NCBI GenBank assembly: GCA_029964075.1
Contig: CM057141.1
Coordinates: 13,020,001 to 13,084,000 of the forward strand
From: Patiria pectinifera
Taxonomy: Eukaryota > Echinodermata > Asteroidea > Valvatida > Asterinidae
Length of the DNA stretch: 64,000 bases
Direction of reading: 5' to 3'
A program made the position numbers and the translations under genes. This document shows, piece after piece, positions 32,610-45,500 of this stretch (its first letter is position 1; each line of letters starts with the position of its first letter). The notes below the pieces were generated by a model. The model was not told the origin of the DNA and searched no databases. It saw nothing but the letters and a program-made list of their open reading frames with translations.

Positions 32610-35600
32610 TTGGAGAAAGATTTTGCCATTTAGTCGAAACATTGGGCCCTCAACACACGATTTATAGATTTCAGAAAGAAGTTTGCAGTGGCTTCTCATT
32701 TAAGATTTCCATTTTAATACACCCTCATGTGGCAAATCTAATAAAGGAGCAGAAACAATGTAACATCAGAGAAAATATAATATCACTGTAACATAACATC
32801 AGTGCTAAATTGATATTATAAATATGTTGGGAAAACATGCATTTTACTTGGAAACCTTTCAAAAGTTGTCAGACACATTTAAAAATTCTCACCAACAAGC
32901 ATATTACACATGATCCATTCTATCAGCAAATACTATGCCGGTACACAATTAATGTACTCTTTCTATTAGTACATTCAATGTATGTGCAGCATGAAATGCT
33001 GGTACAAAATCATTTTCCATAAAATGATAGAAAAAAAACAAGATTATAATATATAACCGTGCACTTTAGACAAAGCATTCATGTATAATGTTAAAATATT
33101 CATACATGTATTAAAAATGCTTTAAAGCAAAGACGTTTTACATCATCAAACGGAGAAACACAGTGACTTGACTGACCTTGGGAACCTTATTTAAATACGT
33201 GTATTCAAAGAATGGAATTTTATTCATGAAAGTAAATCAGCTATTTTATTTGCATACGATGTACACATGGCACGAGAGTCTGGTAAAAAGTACTTCAATA
33301 TTTCAGATAATCTGGAAACCATATAAATCACATTTCAATTGAATGGGTATGTACATGCACTTGTTTCATTAACATGCACAGCAAATACAAACATGTAAGA
33401 TCACTAGGGAAGATCCAAGGGGATTGGTTGCGGGGGGGGGGTTGTAACAAACTCCTCCTGGCTTTCAATCGACCAATTTTAATTAAACATATTTTCCTTG
33501 TAGAACCCCACCACTTACTTTTGAATATCTTGATTCAGTGCTTCAGGGCATTGATCTTTATATGTGATGACTACAAGTGATTATTACAGCTACATTGTAC
33601 AAGCAAATTACAAAAAGTTTCGCCGAAACATAACAATTATATACAGGCCTTGTTAAAAATGTTGTCCAAAACCTTATTTCAGTTGTCTACATCTTTTAAA
33701 ATAGTAAAAATAGCGGGAAATGCTTAGTGCAAAATTTACAGATATTAATGCCTTATTAAAAAATATATCCCATTTATAACCTACTTTTTAAGTATATCAT
33801 ATGAATGGTAAAACAAAAATAGACGAATACATTGTGTAAAATAGATTTATATAAATGGTCTATTTGACTGAATGTGCAAATTTTTTTACAAGATAACTGT
33901 CACTTGGCATGAAGGGTTTGGCAAGAGATCATTCCTATTTCAGATACCGAGTGTCTTAATTTTCAGGAAAGCAGTAGCTTTTGTCAAAGCTTATTTGTCC
34001 AACATGTATGTACATGTAAATGTATGTACATGTAAGTGTATGTACTACATAGTAATAATAATAGTGGGTATTTATAAACTGCACATATCCACCAGGACTG
34101 GTGCTCAAGGCACTACATCATTATTACCCCTGCTCATTGGGCCCATAAAACATTCTAAATACCATCTCAGCTCTATGGGGTGGGAAGTATACAGCTCGAT
34201 GCAGCCTGTTAGGCACAAGGAAGCTAAGTCAATCACAATAACCATCTCTGCCCTCACAGGTACCCATTTACTCCTGGGTGGAGAGAAGCAATGAGTGACA
34301 CCATGACCCTAGGCCGTACAGATAATCATCCGCAAACATAAAACTGTGGATACAATACAATTTCTAGTCATCGTCAAGCAAAAGCCTTTCTTTAATTAAC
34401 CCTCCTAGATGCAAACATACATTCTGTGCAAAGTTGTCCTTTCACTCAAAATCAATTTAAACACTTCAAGAGCTCCACGCCTACATAACGCAGGATTGAC
34501 TGGCTCTGACTGTTTATGTAGCTTGATACAGCTATGTGGTATTGACTGTAGGTGATTGATAAGCCAGCTGTGCCAAGTTCTTGCCTACTTTTGTCCATTG
34601 ACTGAATTTGAATAGTCACAGAGCTCGCTCACAATATGATCTGAATGTTCATGACTAGCCTGTGTAAAAGGCATGGCAGGGGATGAGGATTGATTAATGA
34701 CTGTTTGTGACTGTTCAAATAGCAGGAGGGTTAACTTAGACATAATTCTATCAAGCTTAAACTTGGGCGTTATAATATTATATGTTACTGTTACCCTATA
34801 TGGGCAGCTTACCAGAAAGCAAATCACCGTCGCTTGATATCCTTTTACCAAGATACAAAACATAGGAAAAATAACCAGCTACAAATATAATATACATGTA
34901 ATGATGTCAGGAAATCAATGTTCCCAGAAGAGAACGAAATTTAACACAGCCATTTGATTTTTACAAACTCATAATCATTATGGGAATGAAAGATCATCAT
35001 ACTTGACATTCTCAGTGAGATGAATGGTTTAACAACACATTCCTCTAAGTTGCTACATTTCTCATTTAACATGTTTAAATTGGTGCAAAAGCAGTGAGAA
35101 AGGCACACTTAATACATTACATCTTTGCAAAAAAGTATTACATTAAATTACAGGCAGAAGGCAGTGGAATTGAAAAATATGTAAGCCTCTTGAATAGAAA
35201 ACAGTACACACCTAGAATAGTTGTGTTTTTGATTAAATATATATTCCTATAAAACCACAACTTTAAAATTCATATACATCCACCAAGTTAAGTTCTAGTT
35301 TAACAAAATTGATATAAATGTATCCACAATAGTGTGGAATTTCTCAGCTAAAATATAAATGCAATATGTATGTGAGGCAGTTTGGCTATTAAATACAACG
35401 GCAGACGCTTTGCCTTAGCAACGACATGACTGGACTGGGCCAGTACCATGCACACGAAGCTGGTCTCACAGAGCGATCTGGTGAAAGTTTTGCATATGAT
35501 GGGTGAAAAAATCCTTTAAAAGAAACCTGCATCCTGCATTCCCAGATGCAGATCCGGATCACTTCCAGCATCTAATAAATTTGTACTTGTACAAAGGACC

Positions 35601-36452
35601 ACCCCTAAAAAATTTTCATGAAAATCCGTCCAGAACTTTTTGAGTTTTGCTGTTCACAGACAAACACACTAACCAACCAACCAACCAACCAACCAACACA
35701 CAAACAAACGCTGGTGAAAACATAACCTCCTTGGCGGAGGTAAAAAGACCCTGGCTTTTTTAAAGCAAAACTGCCTCATGGGCAGAAAAACTAGATACGC
35801 GGATAAATATATATTCAACTATCTGCTTTGCATATACGAGTTTCACCCTGTAACATAGATTTTTTTTCTTTCTAAATTGCTCTTCTTTCTAGCAATGGAC
35901 AACTCCACGAGAATGTGAAAAGGGCTGAAAAAAATTAATGGAAGTTATTAAATCTTCATAACTGAAAGCATCACAACCTCAAATGTGGTGTGAAAATAAA
36001 AGGCAACAAGACCTTTCATTTGAGTGATGTGGCACTGAGACAAAATACAGTTCTTTTTTGTACAAAAATTACTTGTTTTGGCTACATTTATGGATTTTAG
36101 GCAGTCGTTTTGGCACATTGTTTTTTACATGCACAATGCAAGTGTTACTGCAAGTTTTTACTTTAAAGGCAGACTGAAAGGTTCACATTTTATGCGAAAT
36201 GAGTATTTTGTTTGATTGTTAGCTTATTTTAACTTGTACCAAAGGTGGGCAGACAAACTGTAACACGAGTTACTGTAACGTGCATTACCAAATTTATATC
36301 CCTCTACTCCTCTAGAGAGAGACTGATTATGTTTTAGCTACAGTATTTGATATTTGCCCATTACCAATCTACGAAAGCTATATTTACCACTTGGGTCAAC
36401 TGTCAGGAGTAATCTCTTGGTCTGAGATGGGTGGTTGTTAAGACACAACTGT
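32610..36452. other. Repeat-poor AT-rich tract downstream of receptor copy 2
   Basis: No protein-like frames. It follows the receptor stop codon on the minus strand and could hold a long 3' untranslated region. A dispersed repeat lies at 34060-34310 (ACCCATTTACTCCTGGGTGG) and a short CCAACCAACCAACC repeat with CCTCCTTGGCGGAGGTAA at 35660-35745. Neither is a gene. Confidence 0.5.
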
Positions 36453-36599
36453 TTAACTGTTAGCTGCATTCCCACCTGCTCCGTCCAGGGTCTCGTATCT
36501 AGGTGGTGGGACAGAAGGTTCTGCTGTTGACTCGGTACCCATCGCTGGATTAACCTTGCCTGGTTCATTGGTAGCGTTCTCATATGACGGTGGGGCATC
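36453..36599 (-). CDS. Receptor copy 2, exon 11: cytoplasmic tail with two PPxY motifs and stop
   Basis: The exon begins after TTTTTAG and encodes 48 residues to a TAA at 36455-36453. The tail has DAPPSYEN and VPPPRYETLD. Both contain PPxY, the core ligand of WW domains such as those of NEDD4-family ubiquitin ligases. The first tyrosine also fits YxN (Grb2-type SH2 site when phosphorylated) and the second fits YxxL (AP-2 adaptor sorting). These functions are inferred from motif knowledge. The acceptor lies in a 44-bp perfect tandem duplication, which gives a second acceptor 44 bp upstream in another frame. Confidence 0.87.
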   Translation of the reverse strand, partial: DAPPSYENATNEPGKVNPAMGTESTAEPSVPPPRYETLDGAGGNAANS

Positions 36600-39500
36600 C
36601 TAAAAACAATGATAAAAAAACGGACATATGACGGTGGGGCATCCTAAAAACAATGATAAAAAAACGGACAAGATTACTCCACTGCAGAAGGGTGTTAACT
36701 GATGAATATGTTTTTCTAAGGGCCAATTTTACGAAACCCTAAGACAAGTCTTAGGAAGGGTAACTCGTCTTAATTCGCAAATCGTCCTAGGATCGATTTC
36801 ACCAAACTGAAGATGCGTTCAACACGTCCAAACTTCCTTAGCATTCATTTCTTTTCAACGACTGTTTCGTCAAGCGGTAAAAAAACAACTTGAAACGGCC
36901 ATCAAATTGGAAGTTTTGAAGCCTCTTGCTTAAGATGAGTTTAGTGAAATCGGTCTTAGGATGCGTCGCAGCTAAGATCGATCTTAGAGCGGGGCTATAA
37001 AGGTGATTCGCATGATGAGACCAGTTCCGTGAAATTAGCTCCAAGTACACGTAAAGCGGGCACACACACACACTGAGTTACATAGGTTGGTACTCTGATA
37101 TGTGTAATGATTGAGTCATTTAGAGTGCCGTGGTCTTGTTGTCTGAGGCAACAAATTCAAGATCTGTTGATAATTCTGCAGAATGTAAAGGTTTTCAGTC
37201 CAGCCTGGGGTTTGCGTGTGTCCTTGGGCAAGACACTTTATGACTAATTGCTTCTCCCCACCCAGGAGTGAATGGGCATTATGCGAGGACAGAGAGGGTC
37301 TCTGTGATTGATTTTAACTGCTTTGAGCAAAATGGCAGCGTCAAGCTCCAGGGAGCCGAGTTGGTCTTTGGAATGTTTCATGGGCCCAATATAAGTAGGG
37401 GTAATAATGATGTAACTTTTCATAAGATGGAATTTGCGTCCGGGTGATGTAAATTCAATACTGGGTTTTGCCCTTCACTGACATATTTTATAAACATTTC
37501 ATAATTGGTGTTGTCCAAAGTGATTGTGAGAAAAAAATCACTCGGGTGGGACTCGAACCTCTGACCTCCTGCTTACTATTGCTGACGTCTTACCACTTGA
37601 CCACCAAGCTTGTCTGGGTCTGCTGACTGGTTCTAATCTGATGTAGCAGCAGGTACCGCAACCAAACTATTCATAAGATGGTCTTGGGTTCGAGTCCCAC
37701 CCGAGTGATTTTTTTTCTTCTCACAATCACTCGTGACAACACTGAGTATATACAGTGTCTATAAAATATGTCGATGAAAGACAAAACCCAATATTGAATG
37801 ATACAACTTGTAGAAAATTATGCTTTTGACATATCCATGGTTAGAACAGGTTTTCTATTCAGGAGGAGACTTTTACTTTCATAATGCGTCCAGGGGCCGA
37901 TTTCATAGAGCTGCTTAAACACAAAATTTGCTTAAGCACAAAAAAACTTTGCTTTATATAATCAGGTTACCCACCATAACTCCATGCGATTGTTATGCCA
38001 AGTAAACAACAGCTAAACGTCAGTCACAAGCAATGTACTTCACATGATGTTTTGGCCGGTATCCTCATTATATTAAGCAAGGTTTTTTGTGCTTAAGCAA
38101 AGTTTGTGCTTAAGCAGCTCTCTGAAATTGGCCCCAGGTCACGTGGATTTTTTTTGGAAAAAGATATTTCTGTTTCATTGTGATAGTACAAAAATATTTA
38201 TGGTCAGGAACACTTGATTATAGGGAGTTATTTTTCATGGCCTATACATTTACCTCATTTTGGCCAACACCTGTGAGGGCTACATCTCCGGTGGGCGATC
38301 CCGGTGCTGGGCTGGTAAATGCATCTGCACCCTCTGGTGATCTTTTTTTATTGGCTTTCAAGATAGCTCCCAAGATTGTGAAAAACACTGAGGCACCCAA
38401 CAGGCATCCAAGGACAATATTACGGATCTGGTCGCTTGATAAACCTGTAGGAAGAGACACGAACCAAAGCGACGTGACAGGGCTATAATAGTGACACTGC
38501 TCTATGGGACTTGTCACCGTCTCAGAAATGGTAGCTCTTATCATTATTGACCTGCTCAATGCAACAAGGTTCAATAGCTGTGTAGATCTGTTTGCCTTTC
38601 TGCATTGAGCAGTTAAGGTTAACCCTAACCCGCTAGCCCTTTTTGCTGGGAACCATCCTCAATCCTCCAAAATCCTCCAAAAATGTTAGTTTTTGAAAAT
38701 GTTCAGAAAATTTTCAGACAGTCCAGTGCCTCAAAATGCATTCATCCTCAATCCTTCAAAATCCTCCTGATGAAAAAATGTTCAAATGAAGGGTACCCAG
38801 CCCCTCAATCCTTCAAAATCGTCAGACAGTCCTGCCTCAAAATTCCATTCAGCCTCAATCCTCCAAAATCCTTTTCTGAAAAAATACCATTCAGCCTTAA
38901 TCCTCCAAATTCTTTTCAGAAAAAATACCATTCAGCCTCAATCCTCCAAAATCCTTTTCAGAAAAAATACCACTCAGCCTCAATCCTCCAAAATCCTCCA
39001 AAACCACAATGAGGATTTTGGAGGACTGAGGAAGGTTAGAGTACCACCCAACACTGGGTTAAACCCAACCCTACCCAACTCAACTCAACCCAAACCAACA
39101 CAACCCAACCTATCCAGTCCAATCAAGCTCAGCCAAGCCAAACCAACCCAACCCTACCAAACCCAACCCAACCAGCCCAAAGCCCAACCTAACCAAGCCA
39201 AGCCAAACCAAACATGGCCCAACCCAACCCAACCCAACCCAATTCAACCCAGCCCAAAGAAACCCAACCCAAATCCAACCAATGAACCAGACCTTTCTAA
39301 TCCCAACCTAACCTGACCCAACCCAACCCAACCAATCACCGACAAATCATGAATACAACTTGTAGACTGGGTGTGTGAATCTTACCAGGATCCTCAGGCT
39401 TTAGCCGTGGGTCATCACTTGGGTAGTCCTCGCTGAAGCAGACAACACCGACATCTTCTCTGTGTCGACATAAACCAGCAAATGGGTATGAGAGTGGACA

Positions 39501-42500
39501 CTTGATGATGCTCTCCTCTGTGCCGTTGCAGCCCAACTTGTACAAGAGGATCCCTCCCTCTCCCGATCCATACTTACTAGCCGTTTCATAGCCATCCAAA
39601 GCCACCACGGCCGAGGCAAAGCCAAGCTGCCTACACACTACTTCTGCATCCTTCGTGTCCCAGTCATCATCGCAGACAGTCCACCAAGCACCTTCATACA
39701 GTAGTTCCAAGCGACCCTGGTTAGGGTATGGTCCAACGAGGCGTGCTTTATAATCTGAGATAATAAAGACCAAACTTACAGTATGTCACAAAATAATTGT
39801 CCGTCTATTTATATTTTTGAAATAACTTCAAAATCAAGTAATTGTGCAGATATTCCTTATCCTTGGCCTAAACCCCTATGAGCTTCATTTAATTTCCCTC
39901 ACGTCTCAGTGCACATTGGTCAATTGATCATCGCAACATTTTGCACACTGTGACCAAAGTCCTTGCCTTAATCAATTTCAGATGTGCTATGTAAACTCCT
40001 TTGTGTTGTGAATAAAAGGTTGTTAGGAAATGGAATCATTTGCCCTTGAGCATTAAATTGAGGTCTTGCCATGGTGACTGATAGCCAGGCATGATTCCAA
40101 TCCCCAACCAAATCCCTCTTTCACAAAATGAAGGATTTCACACAATTTACATTTCACATTACTGATATTAATTATGAACTGTTGTGATCAAATGACCATT
40201 GTTCAATTCAATTCAATATAACATTTATTTATATCCAACCATGAACAAAATACAATTCATATAGCATGTACATTAAAGGAAAATAAATATAAATTTTGCA
40301 TTGGAAAAACAAATAGGCCTAAGTAAAATTGTAAATGACAAAGCAATTAATTCAAGCCATAATAAGCCTAAGCTTGTCAATGGCAGGTGCTAGAAGCATT
40401 CTGTGACCACTATAAAGCAATAAATGAAACAAAAAACATTCATTAGTACAACAATTGTTAACACATAATACTCGGTCCATAACAGTGCAGTTAAACAGGT
40501 AATTAATATTCAAGAGTTAATTATCAAAAGTAAGAACGCAAAAAGACAAAGAGTAAATATAAGTGTACAAATAAAATGTACAGGCTAAATGATATAATGA
40601 AAAAATAGAGAGGATATAGGCATACTTCCAAAAGCAATGCTTGTATGGAAAGCCTTTGAGACACAAAACAAACATCAGACACTGGGGACCTTGGACAAGA
40701 CAAAGACAAAACAGGACAAATAATATATGTACAAAGAAGTAAGTGACAATAGCATGAGGAGGAAACAGCACACTACATGTTATGTACAGCAAGGCGGGAG
40801 GGAAATTAAGTGAATCTCGTAGGGATTTACACGTAAATCCAAGGAAAAGGAGCGTCTGCACTATTACACATTTTCAAGATTTACTTTGTGCTTTTGTGGT
40901 TCTTTCAAAAACACTTAGATGGACACTTTTTGGGGGACATTCATGTAATATGCAGCAGAGTTTGACATGACTGTGAGTAATATGTGACTTTCTCGGTCAA
41001 AATGAGCCACAAGCTGGCTACTGTTTCCATAAATTTTGCCATTTAAGTTACAGAAGACGAAAACACTTCGAAATTTACATTCTTGTTTTCAAGTAAATTT
41101 TTTTAAGCGTAGAGAAATATTGAACAAGCACAAGTGATTTTGCACCAAAAATTATCTAAAACAACGTACATGTGTACATGTATCAATACTGAAGTAAAAT
41201 TACAGATGTCGTATTAAGAAACTTATGGCACTTTCTTGGCCAACTCAAATAGTTTGGGGGTTTTCAAATCAATTCTGCCAAGCTTTGCTGCACAGTAAAG
41301 AGCACTTATTGCCAATAGATTGAGCACAAAGCCTGGCCATACGCTGCAACATGTACAAACAAGATGGACATCGACTTCCACACTGTAGTAAGACAAACAC
41401 ACGCAACTTCAATGCAAGATCTAGTAGACCATGACATTACACTAAAAGAACCAAACTGCTAAAAGATTTAAACCACAGCTTCAGTTCTTTCCAATTTGGG
41501 TAACGAAGAACATTTGAAAAAAAAATGCAACTTACAGTTGGTAAAAGGGGAATTCTCACACCAGACATTAGCCAGGGAACTCAAAGTGCAATCAACTGGT
41601 TCCCCAAGCATCGCACGACACTCCGAGATACGTTCCTCTTTCCCCTGGCACATCAAGTCCTTCAGCCACACTGGTGAGCCTCCAGCCCGGGAAGCTGCAG
41701 AATTATAGAAATAATATTGGTTCCGGAAGCCCAAATGGTGGCAAACGACCTCAGCATCATTAGCATCCCAGTGATCAGCGCAGATTGTGCCCCACTGGTC
41801 ACTGTGGTAAATCTCGACGCGTCCCCGCGTGGCATCACGGCCACCACTGAGTCGCAGGTCTCCTTCAGTCGCTGCACAGATTTGTAAAAAACATAGTCCT
41901 TGAAAAATTAGTAACAGGAAAACTGTACTTTTATATGGCTTAAAGGTATACCGGTAGTCCATCATTTGCAGCCATCCGAAAAGTAACTGGCGTAATTATT
42001 GTTGAAAAACAAACTTGGTTGAAAGATAGTAAAGGGACTAAACTCCCTGTGAAATTATTCTTTCTGGCAAGCTGTCATTTTGAAGTTATCAACGAAAGAA
42101 GGCATTTCCAACGGTGACTCTTAAGAAGCACCGTAGGAAAATTTAAATTAGTAGTTCGTTTTGTTATTCAGCGCAGCGCGCACAAGTATTGGAACGACGC
42201 ACACGCGCGCGCGGTTGTTATAATTCGTTGGATCAGTGCGCGACGTCGCGTATAGCTGCAATTCAAAACAATTCAAAAGATGATTCAGTAACTTTGGATT
42301 TGAAATTGAGATCTTAGAATGCTGTTTTTCTCGGAATGTACAGCTGAAGCTTAGCTGAAACTTCATCAGGTTAGTTGCTTAGTATCCTTCATTAGATTTT
42401 GAACCCTTTTGTTGCTTCAAACGAACAAAATGCACAAATTACAAATGATGGACTGTAGCTTTAAGATATGCGATGCGACCTGACACGCAAACCATTCACT

Positions 42501-45500
42501 TACATATCGTCGTGTCAGTGCAACAAGGTCGTATGTCCATTCTGCAACAAAGTCGTATCTCGCGCGTATACGCTCCGTGCAACAACATCGTATCTCGACG
42601 TCCATTGACTTTGCGTGTACATCCGGGTTATTTTAAGCCACATACGACCTTTTGACATTCTGAAACTCGCATTTTGCGTTTAGGCCATTTTAGGAGATAC
42701 AACCTTGTTGCACTGACACGACGATATATACAAGTCGTGCCATTTTGTTTTTGTGACACATAATAAGTACTTTCTAGGCTGGTTTGTATGTGAACACGTT
42801 CTTTATTTCAAGAACCACTACATCAAATATTGTAAATGTTTTTTTGAAATGGTTCAGACACAAACAATACCGGGTAGGCTTAATGCTTGTTTTCTCAAAA
42901 TCTTAACATTCACAATGCCAACCGTTTTTACAGATGTCACGTACATGTTCAGGGTTAGGCACAAAAAGTATAACCTAAACAGTTCATACAGTGCTTTAGC
43001 ACTGTTGCCTGTATTCGTATTTGAGCACATTTTTGGTACTCGTACTCATGAAAATGTAACCGTACTCATACTCATGACAAATTACTCATGCTCTTGTAAA
43101 TATTCTCCTGCAAGGATTTAAAATTGTTTAAGAGCTACATGCAGGAAAAGAACCAGTTTCCTACTGTTATGGAGGTTTCTGCAATTTATGTAATGTCTAA
43201 TCTGACAGCCAAAAACTCTCAAAAACGCGTGACACATCCAAGTTTGCTCCTACTGACTCATTCTATACTGGTAAATGTACTCGTAGTTGAGGATATTTAT
43301 TGCTACTCGTACTCATACTCATGGAAAAACTGTCTTGTACTTGTACTCGTATTTTGTACTCATGACCAAGTACTCGTACTCACGACAAAGTACTCAAACT
43401 TGTACTCATGGGAATGTACTCAATGTGGCTGCATCGGAAAGGATGGATTATTGGCTTTCTATAAAAAGCACTTGGATATTATGTGTGGCAATTGGGGATA
43501 TATACAGTACTCACCGTTATTCCAAATACCACACTGAACTGCAGCGGCCCCACCAATGCAAGGGCTTTGTCTGGACGTCCGATCGCACAACGAAATAGCT
43601 ATGGTCTCTCTTGATACACAGTTGATGACATCGTCCACCATCTCATAGGCTGGACTCTCACCAAACAGTCCCCCCGTGGTCTCCACAGAGGGGAAGGGTA
43701 AGCTTAGCTGGCGGCACACGATCTGCTGCCCAATGAGTGTCAGATCATCGGCACATAAGGTCCTCCAGGCGTTCCGGTCGTAGATTTCAACACGTCCTTC
43801 GGTGCGCTCAGAGCCATTGACAAGTCTAAGCTGGCCCTCCATAGCTTGTGGATGGGAAATATATGTAAAAAAAAAATACACATAAGGCCAAAAAAAAAAA
43901 TAAGTCGGTCTCTGGTCAGCGCGCGCGTCGATTTTAATCATGCGCGTCAATCTTTTTTTTTCCAAAATGCTCCGCAGTAGCTCCAACAGCGCCCTCTATT
44001 GCCGCACCTCCTCAATTGTTTTTACCAAAGAGCACCAAGGAATGAGAAATTGCACCAAGGCAAATGATCGAGAGTACCAAGGCAAATTATGGAGGACACC
44101 AATGTACATGAAGACACCAAAAAAGCAAAATAGTACCCCACCTTGTCTGTGCAATCCAAGCTTGAAAAAAAAAAAAAAAGCCGCGTCCCCGCGTCAATTC
44201 CGGAACTTTGGTCTGACCAGAGACCAAATATTTTGGTTTTTTGGCCTAATGTACAAATATTGACTGCTTTGAGTGGTGTTCGCCTCGGGAAAAATAGATT
44301 GCTTCATGGATCACCTCGGGAGGCTAGTTTGACTACACCACGAGATAAAGCAGCCAATATATTCTGCTTGTCTTTAGGTGATGACTGATTAATTCAATAT
44401 CAATTCATTTAAAATGTACTTCAAATTGAATGCGAAAATAGGTGAAAGGTTACTTGCATTTTTCCCAAACTACTCCTTCACGAAATGTTTGAACCCAGCT
44501 CTGTAGCGCCAGCGCGCGCTCAGGACTAATATGCGCAACGAGCACACCCGTAATGCTTTTGCACACAATACCGGTTCTCATCGTATAGTACTTGGTTGCT
44601 ATGGGTATAGTACTTTGGTTGCTATGGGTATAATACTTTTCATCATGCACAGCAAGATAGCAAGAATAGCAAATGCCATGTGACTCGCTCTCGGCCAATC
44701 AAGATACAGAATCTGTGGGTGAGGTTTTATAAATTGTAACGTATTGTGACTGGTACAAGAAAAATCTGTGAAATACATTGTACATCGTCGCTTTGCTCAC
44801 AAAGTGACAAAAACCTTGAAAATCAATAAAATTTGATTTGAGTTTTACTAGCCTTTTCTTATTTTTGTCTGCATAGGAACAGTTTGACCAAGTTCCAAAG
44901 TGAAATCTTGTTTACGTTTTTAATTATCGTAAATAAACATTTGACAAGAAGCTTAATATCCATGTTTTTTGTTTGAAGCGTAAAATGTTGTCACAAAGTG
45001 ACAAAAAGTCATCTTGTTAGCAGGGCTGGTGGAATCAAACATTGGTCTACACGCAAGCAGGATGGGAAATGTACATGCGCGTGCGAACGATGTTTAAAGA
45101 GAACAGATGTAAGCGCTCAATTGTCGTTCATATGAATGATGCGTAGCTGTAAAAGCAACAAGTTTGTTGCGCCGACAAAAGGTACATGTATAGTGCTTAT
45201 ATTTTGATTAGAACTCTGATTTAAAGATCAAATACATTGTATGTGACTTGTTTCATTTGACACAAAAAGAGGATACTTGTAATCATGTACGTTTCTGATT
45301 CTTGTTCAATATTCCACAAAGAACGATGACAACGTGGAACCCAACTACAAAGTACAATAAGATAAAGATTTATGGTAGCACTGTGTGACAAAAATCTCTG
45401 TATTGCATTGTACATGTACAATGCAATACAGTACAATGAGTATCATGCAGTGCAGAAGCCCCCTTTACATCCTTTACCACGAAACGCACCTGAAATTAGG

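Noticed and set aside
36338-36598. 86-codon ORF MPHRHMRTLPMNQ... on the minus strand
   Set aside because: It is the alternative frame of the true tail exon. It would be used only if the duplicated upstream acceptor were chosen, and is reported as a finding rather than a gene.
37538-37618. A tRNA gene on the minus strand
   Set aside because: Box A- and B-like motifs are present, but no consistent cloverleaf or anticodon arm; the same head at 60880 with a shared tail marks a tRNA-derived SINE.
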